Shown: in pieces, positions 44,302 to 58,300 of the stretch
Layout of the letters: each line of letters begins with the position of its first letter
Position numbering within the stretch: position 1 is the stretch's first letter
Source of the DNA: Cheiracanthium punctorium
Taxonomy: Eukaryota; Arthropoda; Arachnida; Araneae; Cheiracanthiidae
NCBI GenBank assembly: GCA_038373885.1
Contig: JAWZYV010018266.1
Coordinates: forward strand, 425,001-489,000
Reading direction: 5' to 3'
Length of the DNA: 64,000 bases
The notes under the pieces: generated by a model
What the model was told of the DNA's origin: nothing
The model's input: the letters and a program-made list of their open reading frames with translations, nothing else
Database searches by the model: none
Translations under genes and position numbers: made by a program

Positions 44302-46081
44302 AAATTAAAAAAATAAAAAATAGCAAAGTATTATTTATATAAATACTTCCAATGTTTTTTATTACATTCTTTTATATATTACAAAAAAGTGAACATTTTC
44401 TTTTTTAATTTTTGTTCATGTTCACTGAAGGCCAAATAGTTTGTACGTGCCATTTATTTATTCTAGCATTGGTATTTTCCCTTTTCTTTTAAAGTACGTT
44501 CTTATGCGTACCAAGAGATTTGGGCCTTTAATATGTAGAAATTACTAATTATTTTTATCCTTTTAAAACATGTAGATAAAGTTATTGCTTCTATCTATGT
44601 CGTTAGTTTTCAATATTTTCGTATTATATATAAGCATTATTTTTAACATATTTCATTTTATATTTCTGCTATAGAACATAAGATAATTAAATTTAAGGCA
44701 TTTTCAAGAAAAGGGTTACCCGTCAAATTTGGGAGTCGTTATATCGCTTTTAAAACCGGCGTAACTGATAAAGTAAAATATCTGAAACAGGTTCTGTAGC
44801 CTAAGTGTTCCATTATCTAACGTAGCATGGACAATTTTTGTTTTTCAAATCTTGTATAACATTTTCTTTCTATGAGTGGAAACTGTTGAGTATATTTCAT
44901 GGTACATTACCTCCAATACTACCCACTCTGAGTTCAAACGCTTAAAAGAAAAGCTTTTGTATTCTGAAAGCGGCGTTTCAGTGATTTCGGAAATGTATAA
45001 AAATAGAATATTGACGAGCAAAGAAAGTTTCTAATATAGTGCTAAATCACATGACGCAAGTAAACTTTTTCTGTAATATTTAAAAATTTTTACATGCATA
45101 TATCATTTAACATTATTGCATACATAAAACCCCACTTTAAATAAAAAGGTTTGAAATTTTCGAAGATTTATGTGTCGTACTAACACTTGAATTATTTATC
45201 CATTGAGAAATCCATGCTATACTTACAGCGAGCAATAAGCAAGAACACTGAAAATTACGTAAAGTGATATGAATAAATAGATTGGACAGTAAAATTGAAA
45301 GAAAAACATTAAAATATATTTTTAATTTTGAAACATTTTACATTTATGTCATTAAAGTATTCATGCGTAATATATTGTCATAAGACTTTCTTGTAATGGC
45401 AACACTTCAGAATTGTTTTATGCTTCTTCTTTTCTTTTATCCTTTGTGTTTTTTCTTTATCAAGTAGTGACCCAAGTCATGATAGTAGCTCAAATAGTTC
45501 ATTTATTAAACCATCACCTAACATCTCTATTATTGATTGTATCATTTTTCAAGTATAAAAATCAAGGATAACTAAAATTATGGTTAAGCAGTTTCAAACA
45601 TAAATAATATAATGTGGCTGATAGAACACCATGAAAAAATTCTGCTTTTTCATTTGTATTTATTCAAAGTGTTAGTCTTAATTACGTTTACATGAAAATG
45701 AGCTTTGGATTTCCGACAAATGATGTTGATATCATTGCATAATGCAATTAAAAAATAACATAAAAATAATATTTTTATAATGAAGCCTTAAAAGGTATAA
45801 AATAAAAATGTGTTCTTTCAAAGAGGTGCTATAAAGAAATGAAATTTTCAACGCCAAGAAAATTTTAGTGAGAAATATAGATGCCTCACTTTTGCAAATG
45901 ATGAAAAATTTTAAATATTCAGTATATTTTAAAAAGCTTTTGTGAACCATATTCTCCATTCTTAGTTTTTTTTAATAAGAAAATAAACAACTGTAAATTT
46001 CAACAATCAGACTATAAATTTCAATGATCTAACTTTTAAAAACATTTTATCAATATTTACTCTCGCAGTAAAATATCGAGG
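41941..46081. other. AT-rich non-coding stretch with microsatellites
   Basis: No gene recognised. It contains (TA)n at 42821-42840, A-rich tracts near 42777-42799 and an (AATA)n tract at 44264-44310. A C8 run lies near 42668. Confidence 0.5.
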
Positions 46082-46270
46082 ACCGTTGTAGACCAGATGC
46101 AAGAGAGGCCATTCTCATCTCGATCAGTGTTGCGAGTTCGATCCTCGATTCGCGAGTTCTATTCAAAGGCAGTCGTGCTCTCTAATGCAACTGGGGAACT
46201 TTAAATACGTCCTGGTAGTAATGTCCTCCAAGTACCGGTGCAAAACGACACCTCTAGGGATGACAAAACT
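46082..46270 (+). repeat. tRNA-derived SINE-like unit
   Basis: A GC-richer island in AT-rich DNA. It holds a possible A-box region at 46088-46108 and a good B-box match, GAGTTCGATCC, at 46137-46147. The body has CGAGTTC and CTCTAATGCAACTGGGGAAC. Internal Pol III promoter plus an unrelated body is the usual SINE layout. No second copy is in the window and no tail or target duplication is clear. Confidence 0.4.
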
Positions 46271-47263
46271 AAGCCTTTTGTCTGCTGCTTGTTTTCTGCT
46301 GCAAAATTAAGAAGCCCCATTTAACGATAGGTAGTGCTGTCTGTGATGCAATTTCATAACACATTTTTAATTAATTTGTGTTTGGCTTTTCCATTCTAAA
46401 TTTAATATATATTTAAGCATTTTTAAATATCAAAATTATTCCCTTTTGCTTCTGTTTTCAAACATTTTCGGATTGCATGTTGTTACATTAATATTATTTA
46501 GCTAAATGTGTTAGTCTTGCTCCAAAAATAACTTCTCTGCCCACGCCTTCATGTCCGTTATATATATAACGTTGCGTTTTCTTCTGATTAAGAACATTTC
46601 TTTCTCGATGGTTTGTTTATGACCGTATAAGGTAACAAATCAAATAAATGACATTGGCTTTCATTTCGGGTAACAATTTTGCTGTTACATTATTTGTTTC
46701 ATCCTTTTGGCGTGTCTGGTTTTTAAAATTCTCTCTATTTCATCCCGCTACTGGACGATAGCGCCAATCATAAACGGATATGCTGTTGGCGTATTATTTG
46801 GCATCCGTTTAATGCTCCTGCATCGGTTCTCGCCAATTTGACCTGCTGGGCAATCCGCGTTTTCTCATGGGACTTCGATTCTGGATACTGGTCTAGAAGT
46901 ACGTTAATTACTGTCTCTTACCTGGCCGCCAGCCACCGCCACCAATATGTATCAATAGTTAATCTACATATCTACATATATCTACATATATAATATCTAC
47001 ATATTTTATAAAATTTGTGAAATACCTTCACTATTATCTAAAACTTTCTTAGGGTTGAAACTTTCATTTCTTTGTTGCATGTATTTGTAAGAATAAATAT
47101 TTATTTTATGCTTTTTAAAGCACCAAAATAAAATGTTTCTACCGCAAAATATATATATATATATATAGTTGAACTTTAATTAAAATTGCAACAAAATTAT
47201 AGTTGCTACACATGCTATCCAGCGCTTAAAAAAGCAGCATAAAAGAAAACATGCGTTTAATAA
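46271..47263. other. non-coding stretch
   Basis: No gene seen. A GC-richer patch at 46735-46945 (CGATAGCGCC, CCTGGCCGCCAGCCACCGCC) looks like old repeat sequence of unknown family. A TA tract lies at 47148-47168. Confidence 0.4.
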
Positions 47264-47666
47264 TATATAGAAAATTAAATAGAAAACACCCCCCAAGCCA
47301 GTCATTGTTACAACAACAAAAAAATGTAAAATGCATTGTCCTCATCAGACGGGGAAATGCACAATAGTACACCATAGGTTTCGAACTCACATCCTGAGAT
47401 TTTGCCAAGGTAATGTATTGTATTCAAGACTATAGTTTGGAAACTTTTAAATCAATCTTTCCAAACTACAGTCTCGAATACTGGAAACTTTTAAATCAAT
47501 CTTTCCAAACTACAGTCTCGAATACAATACATTACCTTGGCAAAATCTCAGGATGTGAGTTCGAAACCTATGGTGTACTATTGTGCATTTCCCCCTCTGA
47601 TGAGGACAATGCATTTTACATTTTTTTGTTGTTTTAACAATGACTGGCTTGGGGGGTGTTTTCTAT

Positions 47667-47675
<9 letters not shown>
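47264..47675. repeat. 412-bp inverted duplication of a SINE-like sequence
   Basis: Left arm about 47264-47433 and right arm about 47505-47675 are near-identical inverted copies, with only a few changes over about 170 bp. On the plus strand the right arm carries GTGAGTTCGAAACC, a B-box-like motif, so each arm looks like part of a tRNA-derived SINE. The centre contains a 44-45-bp tandem duplication (GGAAACTTTTAAATCAATCT and the following TTCCAAACTACAGTCTCG). The whole would extrude as a long cruciform. Confidence 0.85.

Positions 47676-47712
<37 letters not shown>
47676..47712. repeat. (TA)n microsatellite
   Basis: About 36 nt of TA next to the inverted duplication. Confidence 0.95.
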
Positions 47713-47716
<4 letters not shown>

Positions 47717-48049
47717 TTGTTTTTCTATTAATAAATGAGTTGTTTAAATTATTTTTAACGCTGTCTACTGTTAATTTATGTAGAAACTGACATGCGGACT
47801 TACATTTAATTTTTTATTTCCTTAGATTTGAACTCTGGCCGTAGGTGTAAGAAGCCCATGCCCTATACAGTAGACGCTATTTGGTTTGAAGCAGCAAGAT
47901 TGGATGTGGAAGTAGAGGATTTTGTTTTTTAGCGTGACACGAGGAGAAGATGACAAAAATCAGTTTCAGAGAAAAAAACTTCTTATCAATAAAAAAAAAT
48001 AATAATGCTGAAACGCCATTTTCGTTTCAGAAAAGTTTCACTCTTCCCT

Positions 48050-48240
48050 CCCTTAAAGTCGCTAGCTGAAATGTGAACGTCATAAGTTCGGATCACACTG
48101 CGAGGCTGTCGATCTGGACTAACGGTCTGGCGTTTTGGAGAGTTTTCTCCAGACGTAACGTATGCACGCATGAGAACCCGTTAGAAAGCCTTACGACCAA
48201 GCCACGCCCCCATCCTACTTTCATCGACCATGCGTAGCGT
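48050..48240 (-). repeat. SINE-like GC-richer unit
   Basis: A GC-richer island reading, on the minus strand, GGGGGCGTGGCTTGGTCGTA (tRNA-head-like, possible A box) and later GTGTGATCCGAACTTATGAC, a degenerate B-box region. The pattern is weak and no second copy is present. Confidence 0.3.
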
Positions 48241-51200
48241 TGTCAAAGCACAGACAAAGCACAGACAAACGAAGACTGAACATTTTTATCACTGTAAGTG
48301 GTTTCTGTCTGTATTTTAAATGTGTTTTAATATTTTCAAAATGATGTACTACACATTGATAAACAGAAACGCATCGAAGAATTTATTATAACATGTTTCG
48401 GGTTTAAATTTGGGAATTTCTGTAGCGCTTTACAAACACATAAAGCTGAAAAAGCAAAATATCTGAAATAGATTCCACAGCATTAAGTGCATAATTATCT
48501 AGCGTTTTTTATTTTCACATTCTAGCTTCTATTATAACGTGCTCGCAGTAAGTAGAAGCTGTTTTGTTTATTTCATGGTACATTAACTTTAGTCTCACAC
48601 TCTCAGATCTGAAAGTTTTGTAAAAACAATGTAAGGAGTATTAACAAAAGCCTTCAGTTCTTTTGGAAGTAGGTTAATTTTGATTTCTGAACTTTATAAA
48701 AGAGTCAAATTAAAGTAATAAAAATACAAAAGAACAATGTTTGACTGCTAAATAAGAATTGATTCGCTAAAAGACATGTTAAAATGTTTTAAAGAAGAAT
48801 GAAATCCGAACAATATGTAAAAAAATACTTCTATACAAAATGCTTCTTTACAATCATCAATAAATGCTTTTATACAAAATAATAATTATAATAACAATAT
48901 ATTCAAATTATATTCATCGGTTTCTATTTTATGTGTGTTCTAAAGGATTTTCAAAGTAAAAAAATGAAGAATTTTAGTTGTATAAATCGCATAATTATTC
49001 GCTATTTCTTAAATACAACCAGTAATCTTCAACCAATAATTAAGGGGAAAAGTATAATTCGTGTGAACTAGAAAAACAATATATATGTATACAGTCCTCG
49101 ACTGGAATGTCTTAGTTTGCTAGCAGCATTTGTTAGTTGTTTTCGCTGGCTTGAAACATTTTGTTATGTCAAGTTAATATCGTCAAATTGGTGATTTTTC
49201 AGCTTTAATTTTAATTTTGAACGTAAAGAGTTGCTTGGTGTTGAAAGTTCAGCGAATAGGATTGAGGGTACAGCTAGTTTATTTTTTGTTCTAAAACGCA
49301 GGCATAAAAATAGCATTCTGAGACGACCTCACTGTCTTTCAGCACAAATACGATTATATTGCAAACTTTAATAACATTCAAACACAAAACGATAGTTTTC
49401 TCTTTAACAACCAACTCATCAGTACTCATTAATAAGAAGCGAATTATATTTAACTACTCAGATCAGTCTGTTGCAAAGAAATAGCACTAGTCAATCGATT
49501 ATTATTTAACCGTATTATATTTTATCCAAAATATGAACAAATTAAAGTACACATAAATTAAATGTTAAAAGAATCTCTTGAATTACAAAAATTCAAGACG
49601 GATAAATGAATTACTTTAATTAGTCGCCATGGTTTAGTTTCTTTAATAAACATGTTACTTTAATAATTACAATACATATATTTGGAATATACTTTTATTT
49701 TTTTTTCTTAATCAAATTTGTCAATCGTTTGATCATATTTCATGAAAAATGTAATTTTCTAACCATTGGTAATAGCAAGAAAATATAATAAATAATAATA
49801 TGCTATTATTACAACCAAATGCATTAGCTAATTTCGTCAGTGCGTGCTTACGACTGAATATTTAGTGACTTTTGGAAAAGTAATTTAATTTTACGACACA
49901 ATTTCTCTTCTTTACACTATAATCATGTAACAGCTCCTCGTAACATATTAAATTATGTTCAGAGTCTAGCAAGCGAGAGCAAACTTTAATTCATCTGGAA
50001 TAGAATTGCATGTCAAATTTACATGCTCGAAGAAATTACTCTCTTTTTGAACTTAGTATTTTCTGCGCTTTTGAGCATCGGCATAATTTTAAGCTGCCAT
50101 CGAATTCCGTTTTACAGGGATCCGCAAGAGTCTAAATACGGCACATATATAAGTTATTAAGTAAAGTTTTCTCTGAAACAAAGATATATCTGTCAATAGT
50201 GCAGCATAAATGTTTGTAGGAAAAATGAAATTAAGATTTATTATGTTGATTTTCTGAATTAATATCTGAAATTTAGATTCGAAAGATAATACAACAATAA
50301 AAATAGATAACAAAGTTGTTTATCTGTGAGTATTTGTAATAAAATTAAAATATATAGTCATCGATATAAGTATATTTTTTTCATTCTTAATGCCAGACAG
50401 ATGCATATAAAAACTGTAATTTTCGGTGAATATAACCATATTTCTGTGTTTTAAACTTGGTAACTAAACAAATGCACTATGTACACTAAGCATTACTAAT
50501 TACAGGATTTATACAATCGCGCCATATTATTTTACACGCACATACAAACATAAACAAAAAATATCAATACAAAACTCTAAAGAATACATAATTCATTAAA
50601 CATGATGTCTCTGTAAAGGGTTACACATATGTAGCAGCAAAAGGGAGAATGGCTATATAACTCGCTGCCTCATAAAAGCATATACAAGAAAATATAATGT
50701 TATGAAATGCTTAAATGAAGCGCAGAGTCGCCTGTCGGATTTCTGAGTTACGTTTCATAAGTATTAATGTTAATTTTGAAAATCTTCGGATTAAACTCAG
50801 ATTAAAATCTCACTAAAATTTAAAAAAATAATTCCTAAAATGAAAAAATTTAGATATTCTGAAAGTTCTATTTTTATGTTAACCATTCTGCATGTTTTAA
50901 ACCCTGACGTTGAAACTTAGTGTATAATCTCCGTAAACTATCTTTGTCTATATTACCATAGTATTTACTTACGTACTACTGTGAACTTATTACTGAACTA
51001 ATGAAGGCAAAATAGTTTACTCTGTATGCTGGGTGTTTCAGGCAAATAGAAAAACGAATTCATACACATTGCAAGTTGTCCGAAAAATACTAGTATGTAT
51101 CCCTCAAATTTCGCCAACTATCGTCTAATTTTGCGACTTTTATCTGAATATATTACAGTTTGGCAACAAAATCTAGGACAAACCGAAGTAAAATTTCTGT

Positions 51201-52089
51201 TAGATAGCATTTGGAATCGGCGATTTTTCGCCACTTGTGATGCCCATATTACACGTTCTCACTGCGTTCGATTTTCAAATCAGACAACTATTTCTTTCGA
51301 TTTGTTCACCTATTTTACGAACCTGTTTTGGCCAAAAAAAGGTAATTTATTCTTCAATTCTGTAGCTATTTGTTCTCAGAAAACACGTTTGAAAGTTTTT
51401 TTGTTGTATAAATAATCTTTAATATTGCCCCTTTTTCAATCTAAGATATACATTCAGATTCGATTTCTGTAGTCCATTCAAGATAAGGAATGCATGTCCC
51501 GATCTTGAAATGAGTGAATCTGTAATTTCACCGCAGCCTCTCCATTTGCTTGCCTGTGATTGGTCAACCGCAAGAAAAGTTTAACGAGTCGAACGCACTA
51601 GCCAACTTTTACCGGACTGACTGGGAAATTTTGCGGATGTGGAGCATACATATCACACACAGCTTTTAACCCAACTGCTGTGTAAAACAGTCGAACAAAA
51701 GGGTTGTCTGAGTTGAAGACGAAACGTAACGAGAAGGTGTGATATGGTCATTACATTTCACAGGAAATCACCAAGCTAAAACGCTATCCAACAGAAATTT
51801 TACTTGATTATAACTTGCACACAAATTAACCTAATTCTAAATGAAAACTTGGAATATCAGACGTGTAGAACAGTAACTTAACGCTGAATTTGAACTTAGA
51901 ACAGAGCAATTTCTATCAAACATTCGTACACTATACTATCTTTTTTATGTTTGATTAGAACGCATAAGATTACTAGTATCCCCACAAGGGCTTATTTTGG
52001 CACAAGTTAAAACAGTGATAAATATAAAAATATGGAATTTATTTTTCATGGTATGACTCTCAATGAAATCTAATGTTTTATTAAATCGT
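48241..52089. other. AT-rich non-coding stretch
   Basis: No gene recognised. A 106-codon plus frame at 51095-51415 is Phe- and Thr-rich without known motifs. A GC-richer patch at 51535-51740 (CAACCGCAAGAAAAGTTTAA and flanks) is unassigned. Confidence 0.4.
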
Positions 52090-52315
52090 CGTAGCCGACC
52101 GCATTGTATGGTGGGTAAAGCACCTAACTACGGTTTCGTCTTCAACTCCCGGCTCTCGGTGTTCCATCCCCTACTGTGCGTGGTTGTCATTTGTCCGTTC
52201 CTTCATAGGGGGCGACGTTGGTCCACCTACTAGGTGCCTCCATAATAAAGTGGCCAACAATTCTGTCCGGTTTTGGTCAATGCCTTCGAAGGTAGTCGCG
52301 GACATTGGAAAAAGA
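52090..52315 (+). repeat. tRNA-derived SINE-like unit
   Basis: It begins CGTAGCCGACCGCATTGTAT, followed by TGGTGGGTAAAGCACC (A-box-like) and GTCTTCAACTCCC (B-box-like). The body is GC-richer (CTACTAGGTGCCTCCATAAT) and ends GAAAAAGAAAGAAAG, an A-rich tail. The layout fits a tRNA-headed SINE on the plus strand. Confidence 0.5.
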
Positions 52316-55300
52316 AAGAAAGTTTAAATCTTCGTCACCCGCACATTGTATTAAAAGCATTCTTCAATTGTCCATTAGGGAATTAAGTAGTAGGATTACT
52401 TAGCAATGGTTCAATTACTGCTACAGTCCACTGAAGATATCTCTGGCGGACTGATATATACTTAACCACACGCTCACGTTATCTCATAAAAATATTTTTT
52501 TTTAATTTTATTCTTATTTATTTATTATTTTTTCATGAAGAAAATCAATTAAAAAAAGTCATTGCGTTGAAATTTGAAAAGTGAAATCTTTTTTTAAACG
52601 GAAGAAAAAATGCACAAATGTATGAAAAATATATAGGTGTAGTATGTCTCTGTATTTATATACGTGCTTGTAATTTTATTTAGTAATATTGTAAGAAATT
52701 CTTTCGTTTTGAATATTTTATACATTAAAAAAAATACTTATCTGATTCTTTGATTTTTTTCATGAAGAAAAGCAATCTAAAATAAAATAATATTTGTTAA
52801 GCTAAAATCCAAATCCCCTTCATTTTAAAACTACTTGGTTTTTATTGAAAAGTTGTTTCAGTTCATTTATAAGTCTCAAATGCAATTGTTAAAAGATTGA
52901 ACAATTTTATTTACAACGGCTAAAATTTATATTTTCAGACAGAGTTTCGTAAACTTTTTCTTCCTGTTACATGCTAGATTTCAATTATTATTTTAAAATT
53001 TTTACGTCAGAAATATGTACTGGAGCTAGTGCATGGAATGGAACTAGATATTGGGAAATAAATTTTAAAATATCATCTTTAGTAATATCATTTTTCATGA
53101 ACAAATACCATTGCATTCCAAAGGTATTAAATTTCATCCAACCTGAAAATTTCATGACATGTGTATGAACGCTAATACATCTAAGCAGATTAACCTGGAG
53201 CAAATATCAGAAAAACAGTTTTTTATCATAATGGGAAATATTATTTTATTTCTTCTTTTAACGCTTTTTTACAGGTTAGCAATTTCGATCATGCTGTTCT
53301 CAAATATCAGTAAAAGGTAGAATCGGGCAAAGATAAATTCGAATTCACTTTCTTCGTAGAAAAAAATAATATTATCACTGGAACAAACATATTTTTGATA
53401 TTTTTATTTAGCGTAAACCTTAAAGAAGCTAGAGAAAATGACGAATCAGCAAAAAATGCCTATATATTTAATTTTCTTGAAAGCATCTTTGCTGATTTCA
53501 CATTTTATGTGAATTGAATGAAAGAGAAATAACGTCAGATTTCCTAGTGTTCATTGAATTTAAGCTTTAGAAAACTTATGCTTTACTTTTTATGTTATTT
53601 GTAATTTATTTTTATACTATTTTATTTTTTTTAAATATACTTCCGCTAAAATACATTTTAGAAGAAAAGCTCAGATAATCTTTAATTTCTAACCAACGCA
53701 GTTTCAGTATTTTCCTCGGGGCTTTTGGCACGTCAAGTATTTTAAAAGAATTTGTAAGCCAATGTGTGCTAAAATTAAGGTTGAAGAGCATAGGAAAGTG
53801 TGTAAAACTTTTGACATGTATTTACATTACATAATACTTTTATTCTGGACAGATATTCTCTTTATCATTTTTTTGTCATGTTACTATGTAACACACACTA
53901 AAAACGGGATTTCCATAAATATTAATAGGCATCATAGATCAATATTGATAATAGTTTCCCATTTTGAAAGCATGTATAAATGGTGTTAATTCATTTTAAG
54001 CTAGCTTTAAACCGATTTTCTTTATAAATTTTATTTAAAAGTGTTGTTTATGCAATATTTACTTTACTGGATGTATTATAAAAATACTTTTTTCATATCA
54101 AGAATATTTTGCGCCATTAAATATATTAGTATTATTTGACATTAATTTACCGCTACATTTGTATAAATCATGATTTTATACTTCAGTTTTTGTTGCTGTA
54201 GTTTTGTAGAGTAAGTGAGTAAACATTGGAGATGGCCTTTATTTTACTTGCCCTTTATTTTATTTGCATGTTTTGACTGAGATCAATCTTTTCTCGCTTA
54301 TATATTGGTAATGCAGCATCACCCGACATTCTTCCTAAGATAAACACATTATAGAAAGTTAAACACTGGAAATATGACAATATCAATTCAAGTAGTCTAA
54401 TACATCGGTTATATACAAAAACATTAAATGTGGAACATATCATTGATGAGCGTAAATTTCGCTATATTCTCTATATATCTCAAAAATAGTGTTTGATTAA
54501 TTTCGTTAAATATGTGCAGAATTGAGATGTAATATAGTTAATTGATTTTTATATTTAGATTATTCCTAAAAACTAATGTTGGCTGAATAAAATAGAAATC
54601 TGCAGAATTTCAGGTTTCTGGATTAGTTAGTAATCTATTTTTTTTTTCTGAAGTAAGAAACCTTTATGTCACTCGAAATGTGTATTGGATGTAATTTTAC
54701 TCTTATATTATAGTTTGAAAGAAAAGCTTTTTATGTGCGTACATGAATACAAAAAAATTATCTATATCAGTCGCATGATTTTTTATAGGTCCTTTCACAA
54801 GCTACAGTATATTATGCAATACATTATAACCCTGTATTGGTCAAAAAGTTTTAAGGAAAAATTTACAGAAAGGAAATTTTGAAAAATGTATCACTTTTTC
54901 TGAAATTTTGATGTGCAATTCCTTGCTTAAGGATTTTTTTTTTCTGAAAGATTCATAAAAAAAAATTCTTCCTTGATTATTTCAAATTGCAGTGCAGTTA
55001 TTCAAAATTGAAATTTTTTTTTGTATTCTTAGCGCAATTATGTTTTAATTTTGCGTTTGTTTTTGTTATTGCTTTTAATGTCTGTATCAAGAAGATAATT
55101 TTCTTTTTATTCGAACTTAAGCTTTAAAAATGCTCTTCATCAAGATTAACAGTGACTCACAAGGTAGTACCTAGACTCACGCCATCTAATTCATAAAAAC
55201 TGGATTATCTTTGAAACTGTGTTGTTTAACTAAATGGGCATTTCCCCCCTATTTATACCATAATATGCAAACAGTTAAAGATCCTGATAAAAATTTAGTA

Positions 55301-58300
55301 TGTTTATTCGCACATTTATTTGTGAATTTCACATTTAAAGATTGGCTGTTCAATGGAGAGCTCAAAACACAAATTTGCCCTCATTCACATTTAATTTGAT
55401 AGATTGCCTTCTTGAAGAAAGAGGAAGGAAAGCTGAGATATTTTTCGGCAAATTTTAATTAAAAAATAATACTAATTCGAGAGTACAATGCAAGCATGTA
55501 AAGTATTGCAATTACTGCATGTAAAACATTAAATGCAGGTATCTTCAAAATTGTAGATCTGCGTAAGATCCTTTGATCTAGTTTTACATTTTCTCAATAT
55601 GCACATATATATTTGTTTATTCATATATTCGGTTTACTAATCACTATCTATTTTTAATGAATTATTCATTATGTTTACGGCCAGTGAGAATATATTTAGG
55701 AATGCGCAGTCAACTATATAATAAAACATTATTCAATGGAACTGTTGAATATATCATGCACTGAAATATTTTTATACATATTTTCCCACCTTTCTGTTGA
55801 GATAGGAAAGCGAATTTCAAGGGACAGATATCTCTCCCCTACAAAGACATATATATAAATGGAAAAAAAAGCATAAATCTGGACATGACAGATTTGTCTC
55901 TCCGAGCACATTCTTTGTTGATTTATTTGGAGAAATAATGTTTCTTTATAATATTATTTATGATTTTGCTTAAAATTATAGGGGAGGGGTCTGGTAGTTA
56001 TAGTTAATTGTAGAGGACGATTACTTTTAAAGAAACATTGCGTTGACAATAAAATTGCAAGAGTGAAACATATGTAAATACATCATGAATGATTTATGAA
56101 TTTACCTTTCAGAATACAGTGATTTAAATGGACTTTATTTAGTTGATTTAAAATGTGATTAATTTACGATAGGAATAGAAATATTTCACCAATGCAACGG
56201 GCCATTTCTGTGAAACTAACATCTTCAACATTCCAGGCATGAATTTTACCCAGTAATTTAGCCAGGATTTCATTTTTTGGGGGAAGGAAGACTGTGTAAC
56301 GAAATTGTAAGCTAAATAAAATGTCACATTTCGGAGGGGGGGACTGAAGCCCGCTCAGTCCTTCCGCCCTCAGGATGCACACCTGATTTGACTTTTTTTT
56401 AATATCTGAAACAATAGACCTTTGGGCTTCCTCATACTTTATCAAACATTTAATATGACATTTTGCTGACAAAAGTTTTATCAGGCGGTAAATTAAACCA
56501 CCCTAAAAACTCTTATTAAAATATTGCACATTGCAGACGATAATATTCAATGAAGAAAGTGTAATAACAAACAGAGTGATAATATTGGATTGGAAAAATA
56601 AGTAATTGCGTTTTTACATGAAATTCACAAAAATAGGTTTTCATATGAACTGTTGATTATGAAACCATTCTTAAGTTCGGCGATAGCTGAGTAACATTCA
56701 TGCTTGTAATCAGAAGAGCAGAAAACAGCCTCTTACATCTGGCAACATTTCACCTCTCAAAGAGATTCTTCAAATATTCGATTACGATTTCACAACTAGA
56801 AAGACTTTGAAAATTAAGTAGTCGTTTCGCATTTTTTTTAAATTATGCATAAGGACCAGTGATAAATGTTACGGACCAGAGAGTTTATGGAGTAACTGTT
56901 CCTTGGCTAGCATCCTAAATGTTTTAAATTCTACTCCTGATATTCTTCGTACAAAAAACTTTAAGACTAGAAACAGTATTCATTGTAAATGACATTTATC
57001 TCTTCTTACTATCGTGAGCGGCATTGATAAAAGACGAAAAGTTCGGAACCTACCTAAACATAGCGTTTTTCGATTTGGTGTAAACTCCATGAAATCACGC
57101 AAAAAAAATTCCAATATATCCGGAAAATATTTTACAAAATTGGTGAAAATTTATATTTAGGGCAATTTGAAGGATTTCTTTCGTTTAATAAAGTCAAAAT
57201 AGGACATTGCCATTGAGACAAACGAAGTTTATGCAGAATTAAATAAGAAGATGGTGCCTTCTGTAAATTAAATCACTAGAAGTTTAAAGTATTCTTTATT
57301 AGCAAACGAGTGGTAGATATAACTTTGCTGTACGACGAACAACGGCCAATTTACGAGAAACTGGGCGTTTTTTGTACATTCATTTGTACATTTTTGTGGG
57401 ATATATTACAAGATTTTATTAGATTTAATTTTAATTACTCATAATATTGAATAGAGACAAGATGTTCGAATTAATCCAGAATAAAATCAAAATGAAACAG
57501 AAATTTTTCATTGCATTACAAAACGAATTTTCCGTCGCAATTATTTAAATTATTTCGTTAAGTTATTTTCTTAATTACACAAGTAATTAATTTTTTTCTA
57601 AACACACCTCATTTTTATGTTTTTTAAACTTAACAATTTATGATCCAAAAATCTTCTTTATAAAATTTAATATTATCAATTTTTTTTTCATTTTTAATAT
57701 ATTGCATACTTTATAAATAAAATTAAAAAAAATTCGACTGGCATAAGAGAGACTTTATATTTATTTTTCTAATTGAAAAAAAAATATTTAAAACAAAATT
57801 TAATTTGAAAATTTAAAATATTATTTAAAACTATGTAAATTACTTATCATACGATTTCTTTTTTAAACACTCGCATTTGGGTAAAATATACAGGTGCTTT
57901 TTTCCATGATAAAATCTATCTTTGAATTTGAAAAAAGAAATTTCAAAGCTTCTGTTTATATTATTTTCACCGAAAAGATACAATTCCTATATATTCATAC
58001 CATCAACACTATCCAATAAAAGCACAAAAACTAAAAAAAAAAAAGGAAATAGAATTATTGAACACCGTAGACGCAGAGAGAGTTTTATGAGTCTTCTGAC
58101 ATCTCTGCATCGAGATACGATGAATAATTTTGAGGGACGGATACCTCTCCAAGACCATTTTTCAGGAAAGATAGAAAATGGAATTGGCAGATCTGAACTT
58201 CAGAGATTTGTTCTGATTTGAAATGTCATTTATGATTTTTCTTAAAGGGCTAGTCCTTTCACCACGCAAGTGGTTCAAAATGACGAAAAAGGAGAAAACG

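Noticed and set aside
51095..51415. 106-codon plus-strand frame as a gene
   Set aside because: No recognisable domain or neighbouring exon; likely chance.
56164..56472. 102-codon minus-strand frame as a gene
   Set aside because: Phrase KKSNQVCILRAEGLSGLQSP looked protein-like at first, but nothing conserved is visible and the region includes G-rich runs.
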